64,000 nucleotides of DNA from Chryseobacterium aquaeductus (GTDB taxonomy: Bacteria; Bacteroidota; Bacteroidia; Flavobacteriales; Weeksellaceae): NCBI RefSeq assembly GCF_905175375.1, contig NZ_CAJIMS010000001.1, positions 496,001 through 560,000 on the forward strand, read 5' to 3'. The first letter of the stretch is position 1, and each line of letters starts with the position of its first letter. Made by a program: the position numbers and the translations under genes. The notes beneath the pieces are model-generated. The model saw only the letters and a list, made by a program, of their open reading frames with translations, was not told the origin of the DNA and did not search any database. This document shows positions 32,922-42,659 of this stretch, in pieces.

Positions 32922-34565
32922 ATGAAAAACAAATTTTTTTTGGTGCTTATTTTATTAGCACAAACTTTCTACGCTCAGGAAATTACAGGTTCCTGGAAGG
33001 GAGAACTGAATATTGAAGGAACAAAACTTCCAATTGTTTTCCACATAAAACAAGATAAAGATCTTTACACATCTACAACAGACAGCCCATTACAAAATGT
33101 AAAAGATATGCCTGTGGATAAAACTACTTTCCAAAATAATGAATTGATGCTGGAAATCAAAAGTATTGGTGCTGTATACAAAGGAAAGCTTAATGATAAA
33201 AAAATAACAGGAACACTGACCCAAGGTGGAGAATCGCTGCCATTGACCTTGGAATCTTTTGAAAAAGAATCTGTAAAACCAGTTTCTCAAAAAGTTCTTC
33301 ATCTTTCTACAAATATGAATGAAAGTATTAAAAAATTAGAGGATTTTATTTCTTATCTGGAGAATAACAATGCAGAAGCCGGCGAACTATCGATTTTCAA
33401 AGACGGAAAAGAAATCTACAAGAGAAATTTTGGACAGAAAAATCTTCCCAATGCTTCAGCTACAGATGTGACATTTCAAATTGGCTCAATTACCAAAACT
33501 ATGACTGCCGTGATGGTATTTAAATTAATTGAAAAAAAACAGTTGAATCTTGATGACAAACTTTCAAAATTTTTTCCAAAAGTTCCTAATGCAGATAAAA
33601 TTACGATCACTCAATTACTGAGTCATACAGCAGGCTTAGGAGATTATGTACAGGGAAAAAATGAAGTAATGTGGTTGACTCATAAGACGACAGAGATGCA
33701 AATCATGGATCGTATCGTAGAACAAGGATCTGTTTTTGAGCCAGGTACAAGCAGCGAATATTCTAACACAGGATATTATCTTCTGACTAAAATTTTAGAA
33801 AAGATCACAAAAAAATCTTATTCAGAAAATATAAAGGAATACATTGTAGCTCCTTTAAAAATGCAAAACTTCTTTTCTGCAGATCAAAAACCTTCGAATG
33901 TTTTCAAATCTTATCAATATCTGAACAGCTGGAAACCGGTGACAGATTTCGATTTTAATAATGTAGTGGGAGTTGGCGACATTGCAACTACGCCGACCAA
34001 TCTTAACGTGATTATCAATTCTATTTTTGATGAAAAATTAGTCTCAAAAAAAGTACTAAATCAAATGATGCCCAAAGAAAAAGAAAAGTATGGAAGAGGT
34101 ATTATTAAAGTTCCTTTTTTCTCGAAAATGTTTTACGGTCACAGTGGCGGAACTTATGGTACTAACTCTTTGATGGTATATAATCCCGAAGATCGTATTT
34201 CTCTTTCTTACTCTCTCAATGCGGATCGCATTGGCATTAATAATTTTGTGATTGGTGTTTTGAGTATGCTTTACAACGAAAATTATGAGTATCCGAAATT
34301 GAACAACCAAAAAGTTTCACGTTCAGAATTAAAGAAATATGAAGGAGATTACAGCTCAAAAGATATTCCTTTGGGATTGAAAATCTTTGTAAAAGATGAT
34401 GCTCTTTTTGCCCAAGGAACAGATCAACCAGAATTTCCTTTAGAATTTACAGAGAAAGATCAATTCAAGTTTGACAAAGCCGGAGTGAAAATTATTTTCC
34501 TCCCGGAAAGCAAACAGCTGAAATTGGTACAAGGCGGTGTCACTTATTTATATGACAAAAAGTAA
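32922..34565 (+). CDS. Serine hydrolase of the class C beta-lactamase / PBP4* family, exported
   Basis: 547 residues. Signal peptide MKNKFFLVLILLAQTFYAQ. An N-terminal beta-rich domain at about 20-115 (TGSWKGELNIEGTKLPIVFHI) precedes the hydrolase domain. Catalytic SxxK is Ser189-Ile-Thr-Lys192, YxN is Tyr280-Ser-Asn282, and the third motif is HSGG at 407-410 in place of KTG. A C-terminal beta domain follows at about 460-547. Such proteins include peptidases and esterases acting on peptidoglycan or D-amino-acid peptides; true beta-lactamase activity cannot be assumed. It is the last gene of the DUF2089 operon, followed by a strong terminator. Confidence 0.9.
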   Translation: MKNKFFLVLILLAQTFYAQEITGSWKGELNIEGTKLPIVFHIKQDKDLYTSTTDSPLQNVKDMPVDKTTFQNNELMLEIKSIGAVYKGKLNDKKITGTLTQGGESLPLTLESFEKESVKPVSQKVLHLSTNMNESIKKLEDFISYLENNNAEAGELSIFKDGKEIYKRNFGQKNLPNASATDVTFQIGSITKTMTAVMVFKLIEKKQLNLDDKLSKFFPKVPNADKITITQLLSHTAGLGDYVQGKNEVMWLTHKTTEMQIMDRIVEQGSVFEPGTSSEYSNTGYYLLTKILEKITKKSYSENIKEYIVAPLKMQNFFSADQKPSNVFKSYQYLNSWKPVTDFDFNNVVGVGDIATTPTNLNVIINSIFDEKLVSKKVLNQMMPKEKEKYGRGIIKVPFFSKMFYGHSGGTYGTNSLMVYNPEDRISLSYSLNADRIGINNFVIGVLSMLYNENYEYPKLNNQKVSRSELKKYEGDYSSKDIPLGLKIFVKDDALFAQGTDQPEFPLEFTEKDQFKFDKAGVKIIFLPESKQLKLVQGGVTYLYDKK

Positions 34566-34571
34566 GCATCA

Positions 34572-34609
34572 AAAAAATTCCTCAACGTAAATTGAGGAAT
34601 TTTTTTTTA
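34572..34609. terminator. Terminator between the serine hydrolase and CinA-like genes
   Basis: Stem of 12-13 bp (aaaattcctcaa / ttgaggaatttt) and T-runs on both strands. Confidence 0.85.
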
Positions 34610-34628
34610 AAATATTAAAAGAGAATTA

Positions 34629-35132
34629 TTAATTATTTAAAATCAAAAGATTATTCAATTCACTTTTGAAACAGCCAAGAATGAATTCTGCGTAATAAAG
34701 TTGCGCATTCAAAGCTTGAGTTTTGGGGTGAAGTTCTAGTTTTTTCGACAATATAATTTCACCTTTATAAGCAATCGAATAATTTGCAAAAACGCTGTAT
34801 ACAGATTGGCGCACCGGAGTACAATATCCTGTAGTAGCGATTGACCAATCGCTCTCAAACATTTTAGCAACATTTAAAGCCATCGTTTGAGAAATATTCT
34901 CTGAGACACAATCGCAATTTTCTGCCTCATTTCTGTCTACATTCAGCAATCTCACTTTTTCAGACAATGAAAAAGCGGTAAGTCCACCTTTATAAAACAT
35001 TGATGCATTAGGCATTTGTGAAAAAGCCAATTGTAGCATTCCTGAGGTTACACTTTCAGCGATAGCAATGGTTTCGTCATTGGTTATCATATATTCACTG
35101 ATATATTCAAGTATTTTTTTTTGAAATTCCAT
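34629..35132 (-). CDS. CinA C-terminal domain protein (NMN amidohydrolase type)
   Basis: 167 residues, corresponding only to the C-terminal half of CinA (PncC domain), which deamidates nicotinamide mononucleotide. The recognisable start is TIAIAESVTSGMLQLAFSQ (residues 21-39), followed by FYKGGLTAFSLSEKVRLLNV and SDWSIATTGYCTP. Changes from the usual text, such as TGYCTP where TGIAGP is common, may reduce or alter activity. It lies 135 bp downstream of katE on the same strand; its stop is close to the terminator at 34572. A stress-linked role alongside the catalase is a guess from position. Confidence 0.85.
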   Translation of the reverse strand: MEFQKKILEYISEYMITNDETIAIAESVTSGMLQLAFSQMPNASMFYKGGLTAFSLSEKVRLLNVDRNEAENCDCVSENISQTMALNVAKMFESDWSIATTGYCTPVRQSVYSVFANYSIAYKGEIILSKKLELHPKTQALNAQLYYAEFILGCFKSELNNLLILNN

Positions 35133-35267
35133 AATAGTAAAATTTTAATTGAGTTAAATTTTAGCATTTGCAATTTCATGTTCGTTGATTACAGTACCCG
35201 AAGAACTAAAAACTGCCGCTTTCATTATTATATTTTGTACGTTGGTGTTATAAGTTTCATTTCTATT

Positions 35268-37415
35268 TTAAGCCATAGAATTACGTTCTTTCTCAAGATC
35301 CCACACTCTGTGATTTGCAATGGCAGTTAGAAATTTCTTATCAGAATCATCTTCTCCTGCATTTACAATTGCTGGGTCTTCATGTTTCTTGGTGCTTACT
35401 CTTGTAGCATTATAAATTTCATCTGTTCCTTTTCCGAAGTAGATCGCTTTACAATGTTTGTACGCTTCGTTGATGAATTCTGTTACAATCGGTTTCCTTT
35501 CAGGATGCATCAATTCTTTTGCAGATTTTTCTCCCGAACAGATATACAAAGCATCAAAGCTTACACTTGCCGTGCTGGTAATTGAGTGTTTAGGTTCAAA
35601 TTCCGATCCATCATCAGCCTTTACCGGTGCTACACTTGGTGCAATTATCTGAACAATAGCTCCTTCACTTTCCAATTTATTTTTAAGAGATTTTACGGCT
35701 TGTGTATTGACTCCGTCTGCCATCATAAAGCCTATTACACGACTTTCAATGGTATCTTTCACGGTATTTTTCATACTTAAAGCATCCGAACTTTTCGTTT
35801 TGGGTTCTCTTTCTTTACTCTGTAGACTAGTTGGGTTAGCATCTGCAGGAATACTCTGATTTGGAGTATCCAATTTTTTAACCTTAACACCTACTTTTTC
35901 AGCTACGAATACGGCAAGATCAGCATCTATTAAAGCTAACTGTCCCACTACTCTTTCTCTTATTTCTACGATTGTTACCTTAGACAATTCAAACACCAAA
36001 GCATCCTTCAGGTGATTCTTTTCCTGAGCAGACTGGCTGTTGAAAAACATTTTTGCCTGAGAATAATGATCTACAAAACTTTGGCTTCTTGCTCTCACTT
36101 TCTGTCCGTTTACTCTCTCATTATTTGTTGTAAAACCACCGTCTTTCATCATTGCCTGAAAGGGACATCCACCGCCAATAGAATTAGGTTCGTAACTCAC
36201 TTTTCCTTTTACAATCTGTTGTCTCATGTGCCCGTCACGTTGGTTGTTATGTACAGGATTAATCGATCTGTTGATAGGAATTTCGTGGAAATTCGGCGAG
36301 CCTAATCTTGATAATTGTGTGTCGGTGTAAGAAAAAAGTCTTCCCTGTAAAAGAGGGTCATTAGAAAAATCAATTCCCGGCACCAAATGTCCCGGATGAA
36401 ATGCCACCTGCTCTGTTTCTGCAAAGAAATTGTCCGGATTTCTATTTAAAGTTAAAGTTCCTACAAGTTGAACAGGAACTAATTCTTCAGGGACAATCTT
36501 TGTAGGGTCTAAAAGATCAAAATCAAAATCGTGTTCGTTTTCTTCAGGTATTACCTGCACGCCAAAATCCCATTCCGGAAACGCACCATTTTCGATAGAT
36601 TCCCATAAATCTCTTCTATGAAAATCGGGATCTGTACCCGAAATTTTCTGAGCCTCGCTCCAAGCAACTGAATGCACTCCCAATTTTGGTTTGAAATGAA
36701 ATTTAACAAAATGAACAGCACCATCGCTGTTGATTAATTTAAATGAATGTACACCAAAACCTTCCATCATTCTGTAACTTCTAGGAATTGCACGATCACT
36801 CATTGCCCACATGATCATGTGCATACTTTCCGGCATTGAAGAAATAAAATCCCAAAAAGTATCATGAGCTGATGCTGCCTGCGGAATAGCGTTATCCGGC
36901 TCTGGTTTTACTGCATGTACGAGATCAGGAAATTTCATCGCATCCTGAATGAAAAAGACAGGAATATTGTTTCCTACCAAATCATAATTGCCTTCTTCTG
37001 TATAGAATTTCACAGCAAAACCTCGTACATCTCTCGCTAGATCTGTACTTCCGGCACTTCCGGCAACTGTAGAAAATCTTACAAAAACAGGAGTTTCTTT
37101 ACCTACTTCATTTAAAAATTTTGCTTTGGTATATTTTGCTAAACTTTTATTTAGTTTAAATATGCCATGAGCACCAGAGCCTCTTGCATGTACTATTCTT
37201 TCAGGAATTCTCTCGTGATCAAAGTGGGTTATTTTTTCTCTTAAAATAAAATCTTCCAACAAAGTTGCTCCACGTTCGTCAGCTTTAAGAGAGTCCTGAT
37301 TATTATTGATTCTTAGTCCCTGATTGGTAGTCAGTTTTGTATCACTGTTATCTGTTGTGTGATTTTGAAGTTGATCTAACTTATCATTAGACTCATTAGA
37401 GTTTTTATTTTCCAT
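35268..37415 (-). CDS. katE: Large-subunit (clade II) catalase HPII
   Basis: Breaks down hydrogen peroxide. The 715-residue length is that of the large, C-terminally extended class. The catalytic His is in RIVHARGSGAHG, the Asn region is DLVGNNIPVFFIQDAMKFPDL, and the heme-ligand Tyr is in RLFSYTDTQLSRLG. The C-terminal part from about 560 is the flavodoxin/GATase-like domain (VIGFMMADGVNTQAVKSLKN, LYICSGEKSAKEL). No signal peptide, so cytoplasmic. An unknown gene lies 21 bp upstream and is probably co-transcribed. Confidence 0.97.
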   Translation of the reverse strand: MENKNSNESNDKLDQLQNHTTDNSDTKLTTNQGLRINNNQDSLKADERGATLLEDFILREKITHFDHERIPERIVHARGSGAHGIFKLNKSLAKYTKAKFLNEVGKETPVFVRFSTVAGSAGSTDLARDVRGFAVKFYTEEGNYDLVGNNIPVFFIQDAMKFPDLVHAVKPEPDNAIPQAASAHDTFWDFISSMPESMHMIMWAMSDRAIPRSYRMMEGFGVHSFKLINSDGAVHFVKFHFKPKLGVHSVAWSEAQKISGTDPDFHRRDLWESIENGAFPEWDFGVQVIPEENEHDFDFDLLDPTKIVPEELVPVQLVGTLTLNRNPDNFFAETEQVAFHPGHLVPGIDFSNDPLLQGRLFSYTDTQLSRLGSPNFHEIPINRSINPVHNNQRDGHMRQQIVKGKVSYEPNSIGGGCPFQAMMKDGGFTTNNERVNGQKVRARSQSFVDHYSQAKMFFNSQSAQEKNHLKDALVFELSKVTIVEIRERVVGQLALIDADLAVFVAEKVGVKVKKLDTPNQSIPADANPTSLQSKEREPKTKSSDALSMKNTVKDTIESRVIGFMMADGVNTQAVKSLKNKLESEGAIVQIIAPSVAPVKADDGSEFEPKHSITSTASVSFDALYICSGEKSAKELMHPERKPIVTEFINEAYKHCKAIYFGKGTDEIYNATRVSTKKHEDPAIVNAGEDDSDKKFLTAIANHRVWDLEKERNSMA

Positions 37416-37436
37416 ATTTTTTTAGTTTAAGTTGTT

Positions 37437-38054
37437 TTATGATGTACTTTTTATGAATTCTTTTGTAAAATCTTCCCATTGAATTTTGCTTCCTCCAAAA
37501 ATTCCTCCGCTTGCTACAAAAAGATTTCTTACCGAACTGATGACCTCAGTTTTATTTACATTTGGTTTCTCGTTCCTCCCATGAATGCTGAACTGTATGG
37601 TATTATCTTTTTTAGCTAAAATAAAAGTGTTTGACGCCTTTTCAGTATAAAAGTGGGCGATTGTTCCCTTTGCACTTTCTGCACAAGAATGAGGTTTCAT
37701 CTCTAGCAAAAAAACTATCATCTGCGTTTGATCGATTGTTTGTATTTTGCTGACAGCAACCCAATCAAAGCCATTTCCTATATTATTTTTTGGAGCCGGC
37801 ATTTTAATTTTTATCAAATCATTTAGCTGTGCAACCGCCGATTTATCATTTTCTCTGTTAAATAAATAAAATTGAGTAGGATTTCTACCCGCATTTGTCT
37901 TCCAGTTATTAACTTCTAAAAGTTTGCGCGAGAGTAACTGAAATTTTTTAAGAGCTTCCGTTTCGGAATTACAGATCACAAAAGACAACGCATTATTTTC
38001 AGATCCTGTGAAGTTGATAGGCAGCAAATGCTGAATATCTATTTTATATGTCAT
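37437..38054 (-). CDS. Unknown protein upstream of katE
   Basis: 205 residues from ATG 38054 (an in-frame TTG 33 bp further upstream is less likely). Soluble and mixed alpha/beta, with no signal peptide. The stretches VAVSKIQTIDQTQMIVFLLEMKPHSC, TIAHFYTEKASNTFILAKKDNTIQFSIHGRNEKPN and VASGGIFGGSKIQWEDFTKEF look like a compact domain with a conserved-looking HGRNEKPN loop. I do not recognise the family. It is separated from katE by only 21 bp, so joint expression and a role in stress handling are plausible. Flavobacterial catalase operons may carry a similar gene, but I cannot check that here. Confidence 0.72.
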   Translation of the reverse strand: MTYKIDIQHLLPINFTGSENNALSFVICNSETEALKKFQLLSRKLLEVNNWKTNAGRNPTQFYLFNRENDKSAVAQLNDLIKIKMPAPKNNIGNGFDWVAVSKIQTIDQTQMIVFLLEMKPHSCAESAKGTIAHFYTEKASNTFILAKKDNTIQFSIHGRNEKPNVNKTEVISSVRNLFVASGGIFGGSKIQWEDFTKEFIKSTS

Positions 38055-38275
38055 ACTTATAAATTGAGGGCGATGTATAAATACCAATCTATACTTTAGG
38101 TTTTCACTATATTTTAGTTTTTCAAATAAAATATATAATGTTAAAACTTAATAAGTCTCAGTTATCATTTATCATAATAAGAAATCTAAAAAAATATTAT
38201 ACAAATCCTTTGCCATAAAATAAGTACCGTTGTTCAAGTTCTTAATGAGGGTTGATAATTTTGAGAAGAATCAAA

Positions 38276-38467
38276 TTACTTCACGGATGATGTGGTATCT
38301 GATTTTGGGGCTGCTACAAGAGTATCTACTGCATCAGGAACAGGAACTTTTTTTTCACGATCAGGAACTGTAACAGTATCAGAATTATTTATAATGTTTG
38401 GAGATTCTTTTTTGCAACTCATTTGTATAAATACAATGAGAAAGAGAGGCAAAATTATAGTCTTCAT
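38276..38467 (-). CDS. Small lipoprotein
   Basis: 63 residues: hydrophobic leader MKTIILPLFLIVFIQMSCKK with a lipobox Cys at 18, then a short, proline/aspartate/threonine-rich tail without obvious fold (VTVPDREKKVPVPDAVDTLV). Likely an envelope lipoprotein; function unknown. Such tiny lipoproteins are common in Chryseobacterium. It is alone between the katE cluster and a terminator. Confidence 0.7.
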   Translation of the reverse strand: MKTIILPLFLIVFIQMSCKKESPNIINNSDTVTVPDREKKVPVPDAVDTLVAAPKSDTTSSVK

Positions 38468-38685
38468 ATATATTGATATTTGGTGTGTATCAAATATAGA
38501 TAAGTAAGAAGATTTTTTTTATGATCTTAATCACAAGGTTTTATTCGGGAATATTGATCCCAGAAAATGTTTAAAATTTATTATAAATTTCATTTAACAT
38601 AAAATAACTTTAGGCATGAAATTTGAAAGACGTTCAGAAATAATTTAAACTTAACCGACACCAAATTTTACATCATATTACAATG

Positions 38686-38719
38686 AAAAATCCCTCAACA
38701 TTTTGTTGAGGGATTTTTT
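38686..38719. terminator. Strong hairpin downstream of the GNAT-nitrilase gene
   Basis: A 13-15-bp stem aaatccctcaaca / tgttgagggattt with a 3-nt loop and T-runs on both strands; it sits 28 bp past the stop of the minus-strand gene at 38747. The 227 bp to its left hold no gene I can support. Confidence 0.85.
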
Positions 38720-38746
38720 GTATCTACTAAAATTTAAAAACATACT

Positions 38747-40267
38747 TTAAATAATCGGATTCTTTTCTTTGAGATTCGTTTCATACAAATCTGTTCTTCT
38801 ATCATTTAAAATCTGCACAGAGCCATGGTAATGAAGATCTTTTAACAAATTCAAATCTACATCTACTATAAGAGTCATTTCTGTATTTGGGGTAGCTTCA
38901 CCTTTTATGGCATTAGACGGAAAAGCAAAATCTGAAGGCGTAAAGACAGCAGCCTGCCCAAACTGAATATCCATATTATTAACGCCTGGTAGATTTCCTA
39001 CACAACCTGCGATAGCAACATAACATTCATTTTCGATAGCTCTTGCTGCGGCACAGTGTCGCACTCTCATGTAAGCATTCTGTGTATCAGTAAGATATGG
39101 TACAAACAATATTTTCATACCTTGATCTGCCAATAGCCTTGGTAATTCAGGAAATTCTACATCATAACAAATTACTAAACCAATCTTACCGCAGTCAGTA
39201 TCAAAAACCTTGATTTCACTGCCTCCTTTCATTCCGTAGTATTTTCTTTCATTGGGCGTAATATGAATTTTTCTGTATTCATCGATTCTGCCGTCTCTAT
39301 GGAGCAGATAACTTACATTATACAAATCGTTGTTTTCATAAACCGGCATACTTCCTGAAATAATATTTACATTATAACTGATCGCCAACTCTGAGATTTT
39401 AGTTTTAATTTGATCTGTTATTTTCGCAAGCTCGATCATACTATCTCTTTCTGAAAGACTGTTAAATGGTGCCAGCAAAGGCGTATTAAACAACTCAGGA
39501 AACAAAACGAAATCTGACTTATAGTCACCCATTACATTCACAAAAAATTCAACTTGCTCATAAAACGCATTGATATCTTTGAAATGCCGCATCTGCCACT
39601 GCACCAAACCTAAACGAATAGTGCTGTCTTGCATTGTATTAGGTTTTTTACTGTAATAAATATTGTTCCACTGAAGCAATACAGCGTTTTCTCTTGAAGC
39701 TTCATCCTCAGGAAGATATTTTTTCAGAACCCTGATCGGTAAAAAATTATTGGAAAGCTGAAAAGATAAAACCGGATCATAAATTTCTTTGTCTCTTACT
39801 CTTCTGATGTATTCTCTCGGCGAAATCTCGTGGCTGTATTTATGATAATCAGGAATTCTTCCGCCTAGAATAATTGATTTTAGATTTAGCTGTTCACATA
39901 ATTCTTTACGTGCATCATAGAGCCTTCTTCCCAATCTTAGTTCACGATACACAGGATCAACAAATATTTCTATTCCATACAGAACATTTCCCGTCGTAGA
40001 ATGTGTATTGAAAGTATAATTTCCTGTAATATCACTGTAGGTGTGCTCGTCATCAAATTCTTCATAGTTGACAACAATAGAAAGAGCAACTGCCGCAATT
40101 TTTCCGTCTACTGTGATACAAATTTGTCCGGCTTCAAAAATCTTTGTAAGCTTTGCAATACTTTTTTTAGACCAAACATATTCAGACATTTTTGGATATG
40201 CTCTGCGCATTGCAGAAACTAATTCGTCATAATCATCGATTTTCAGCGTACGTGTATCAATCTGCAT
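38747..40267 (-). CDS. Bifunctional GNAT acetyltransferase / carbon-nitrogen hydrolase
   Basis: 506 residues with two domains. The N-terminal GNAT domain (about 1-200) shows YGIEIFVDPVYRELRLGRRLYDARKELCEQ as the acetyl-CoA loop region. The C-terminal nitrilase-superfamily domain (about 218-500) has the Glu-Lys-Cys triad in FVLFPELFNTP, YRKIHITPNERKYYG and GLVICYDVEFPELPRLL. The fusion is a recurring architecture, thought to acetylate and hydrolyse a nitrogen compound in series, but the substrate is unknown. No signal peptide; cytoplasmic. It is monocistronic on the minus strand. Confidence 0.93.
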   Translation of the reverse strand: MQIDTRTLKIDDYDELVSAMRRAYPKMSEYVWSKKSIAKLTKIFEAGQICITVDGKIAAVALSIVVNYEEFDDEHTYSDITGNYTFNTHSTTGNVLYGIEIFVDPVYRELRLGRRLYDARKELCEQLNLKSIILGGRIPDYHKYSHEISPREYIRRVRDKEIYDPVLSFQLSNNFLPIRVLKKYLPEDEASRENAVLLQWNNIYYSKKPNTMQDSTIRLGLVQWQMRHFKDINAFYEQVEFFVNVMGDYKSDFVLFPELFNTPLLAPFNSLSERDSMIELAKITDQIKTKISELAISYNVNIISGSMPVYENNDLYNVSYLLHRDGRIDEYRKIHITPNERKYYGMKGGSEIKVFDTDCGKIGLVICYDVEFPELPRLLADQGMKILFVPYLTDTQNAYMRVRHCAAARAIENECYVAIAGCVGNLPGVNNMDIQFGQAAVFTPSDFAFPSNAIKGEATPNTEMTLIVDVDLNLLKDLHYHGSVQILNDRRTDLYETNLKEKNPII

Positions 40268-40667
40268 AAATTTATTTTTATTAAAGTTAATGAAATTGTA
40301 AGAATAACTCTTATGTATACATTAAAAAGAACATTCCAAAACTTCAAATTTTGATTTTACATGATCATTTAATATATAAGAAAGAAATAATTTATTTTTA
40401 AACTACTCAATTCATAAATAGTTGAGAACTTAATCTAATTAACCATTAATTTACTGATTTACAGAATGATACAATTAATTAACATTTGTAAATATTTATA
40501 AATTAATACGTAACTATTTATAAATGACTCCCACTTTGTGTTGTGAATGGAAACAGAAGGTTATACTTTAGCATTATAATTAATGACCGACAAAATTTAA
40601 AACAAAACATTCAAATCCTTATCACATAAAAATATATTGTTTCATCACACTTAGTTTCTATTAGTAA
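40268..40667. other. AT-rich intergenic region, no gene seen
   Basis: About 400 bp of very AT-rich sequence between two minus-strand genes. It should contain the promoter of the GNAT-nitrilase gene. I found no open frame or repeat worth reporting. Confidence 0.5.
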
Positions 40668-40700
40668 ATGCCAGAATTTTATAATTCTGGCATCTACTTT
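40668..40700. terminator. Hairpin downstream of the AraC/TPR gene
   Basis: An 11-bp perfect stem atgccagaatt / aattctggcat with loop ttat, 32 bp past the stop of the minus-strand regulator. The better T-run is on the plus strand. Confidence 0.65.
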
Positions 40701-40724
40701 TTTATACTTTAATGTAATGATTCT

Positions 40725-42404
40725 CTAATCGATGCTCTCCAATTCCTTAATTCGTTTTTTGATAAAATCGACAGGACGAATCCCGTTTATTTCCAGAAAT
40801 ATATTTGAGAAACTCTGTCTATTACTAAAACCGGAAGCTGAGGCTACGTGCTCGATAGAATACTTCCTCCATTCCTTATCATGATAAATTTTCTGAGTAG
40901 CGTAGTTAATTCTTAGCACATTAATATATGTACTGAAATTACTTCCTTTATATTCATTAATAACCTGAGAAAGGTAAGAAGTGTTGGTTTTAAAGTATTC
41001 AGCCATTTTTTTGAGAGATAGACCTCTTTCCAGAAAACCTTCATTAGCCTCAAATGCAGTAATGTCTTTAAGCAGCTTTTCAACTATATTTTGATCTAGT
41101 TTAACGTTTTTATTTTCATCAAATATTAATGATTCAACAACCTGATCCGGAAGTTTATCATGATCTATTTTTACTAATAGCTCATTATATTTTTGCTGTA
41201 TTTGTTTCTGTTTTCTGTTTCTGTAAAAAACAAGGAGACCTAAAAGAATAATAATGACGCCGAAGATGATTAAAAGTGCAATACCGAAAGAATTTGTTTT
41301 TTCTAAATTCTCCTTTGCTTCCAAAAGTTCATGATCTTTATAAATACGTGTAGAAAGATATTTGAAATCTGATGATATTACACTATCAACTTTTAGCAAC
41401 TGATTGGTATAGTACAACTCATTTTCCGGACTGTTTTGCTTTTTGTAATAATTGATGAGCTCTTCATAATTACTACGCAACTCAGGTAAAATAAACTGAT
41501 GTTTATTAAAAATAGAATCTACTTTTTTATAATTTTCTACACCCAATTCCAGTTTACCTTGATTGGTAAAGCACTTACCTTTATAAAAGTATACATAAGA
41601 AACCCATGTGAAATCATTTACTTTTATAAGTCCTGGCAATGACGCATTAAAATCGTTAATAGCTTGTGAGTAATCTTTTCTTGTAAAATCTGCCACACCA
41701 CTACTTTTCTTAAAATAGCTGTATTCTAAATTAAAATCTTTGGATTTTGGGGTTGAAGCTTCTGCCAGTTTTAGAAGTCTTTTCACCTCATTGTTTTTCC
41801 CTAATGCCTGGTAGCAGATAATTGCCTGATGAAGAGAATTTAAATATCCTTTTTTATTATTGTAAATTGTATTTACATGAAGAACACGTTTTGCATTGGT
41901 CTCAAAATAAGATATACATTGTTTAAATATCACTAATGCCTCATCATAATATCCCAAATAACTTTTCACAACACCTATGTGATAAATATTCTGGTATTTT
42001 GATAATTCATTTTTAGAATCTTTTAAATATTCATCAGCCGTGAGATATTCGTTTAACGCAAATTGGAACTTTCTGTGATTAAAATAATAAATTGCTCCTT
42101 TACTATTATATGCATCACCAATAAGATCATTTTTTCCAGACAATTTTGCAGCACTCACAGCACTGTCTGCATATTTAATTTTAAAATCTTTACTAAACAG
42201 AATTGCATCTTTATATGCTTGAAAAAGTTCTGAATAATTTTTCTCAGATTTTGCCTTATTGATATATTGATTAATATACACGAAAGCTCGCTCGTCATTT
42301 TCTTCAAAACCCCAATATTTATTCCTTAACCCAGAATATATATCCTGAGCAAATAAAAATGACGTGAAGAAACAAAGGCATAATGTAAGTATTCTTTTTA
42401 TCAT
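40725..42404 (-). CDS. Membrane-bound AraC-family regulator with periplasmic TPR domain
   Basis: 559 residues from ATG 42404; upstream in-frame TTG/ATG codons would break the signal-like N-terminus MIKRILTLCLCFFTSFLFAQ. TPR-like helical repeats occupy about 25-360 (YNSKGAIYYFNHRKFQFALNEYLTADEYL and similar), then a membrane helix (FGIALLIIFGVIIILLGLLVFYRN), then a cytoplasmic AraC domain with two helix-turn-helices (LSLKKMAEYFKTNTSYLSQVI; SIEHVASASGFSNRQSFSNIF). The TPR part is expected outside and would sense a ligand or protein. The gene is divergent from the lipoprotein gene at 42660, a likely target. It has no kinase or receiver part, so it is a one-component membrane regulator. Confidence 0.9.
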   Translation of the reverse strand: MIKRILTLCLCFFTSFLFAQDIYSGLRNKYWGFEENDERAFVYINQYINKAKSEKNYSELFQAYKDAILFSKDFKIKYADSAVSAAKLSGKNDLIGDAYNSKGAIYYFNHRKFQFALNEYLTADEYLKDSKNELSKYQNIYHIGVVKSYLGYYDEALVIFKQCISYFETNAKRVLHVNTIYNNKKGYLNSLHQAIICYQALGKNNEVKRLLKLAEASTPKSKDFNLEYSYFKKSSGVADFTRKDYSQAINDFNASLPGLIKVNDFTWVSYVYFYKGKCFTNQGKLELGVENYKKVDSIFNKHQFILPELRSNYEELINYYKKQNSPENELYYTNQLLKVDSVISSDFKYLSTRIYKDHELLEAKENLEKTNSFGIALLIIFGVIIILLGLLVFYRNRKQKQIQQKYNELLVKIDHDKLPDQVVESLIFDENKNVKLDQNIVEKLLKDITAFEANEGFLERGLSLKKMAEYFKTNTSYLSQVINEYKGSNFSTYINVLRINYATQKIYHDKEWRKYSIEHVASASGFSNRQSFSNIFLEINGIRPVDFIKKRIKELESID

Positions 42405-42591
42405 TGAATATTTTACTATGAAAATCATAGCCAAAAATAAGCAAATTCATCTAGTATTACAATGTTATCGTGAAATAAAAAATACATTCTCTAAAATGAT
42501 ATAAAATTTTTTAAATCAATTACTTATAATATAATTTACGTAAATATTTATAAATCATTACACTAATATATATAAAATAATACCTAAAACC

Positions 42592-42622
42592 TTGCATTAA
42601 GGAATCTGCATTAATATATTTG
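42592..42622 (+). promoter_or_regulatory. Promoter of the duplicated-decapeptide lipoprotein gene
   Basis: TTG at 42592-42594, 20 bp spacer, TATATTTG at 42615-42622: a textbook Bacteroidota promoter, 38 bp before the ATG at 42660. Confidence 0.75.
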
Positions 42623-42659
42623 TATCAGAAATAAAGTAACAAATTTAAATTTCACCATT

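Noticed and set aside
32922..34565. Beta-lactamase resistance gene
   Set aside because: SxxK and YxN are present, but the third motif is HSGG and the protein has extra N- and C-terminal beta domains; this family is broad and mostly not beta-lactamases.
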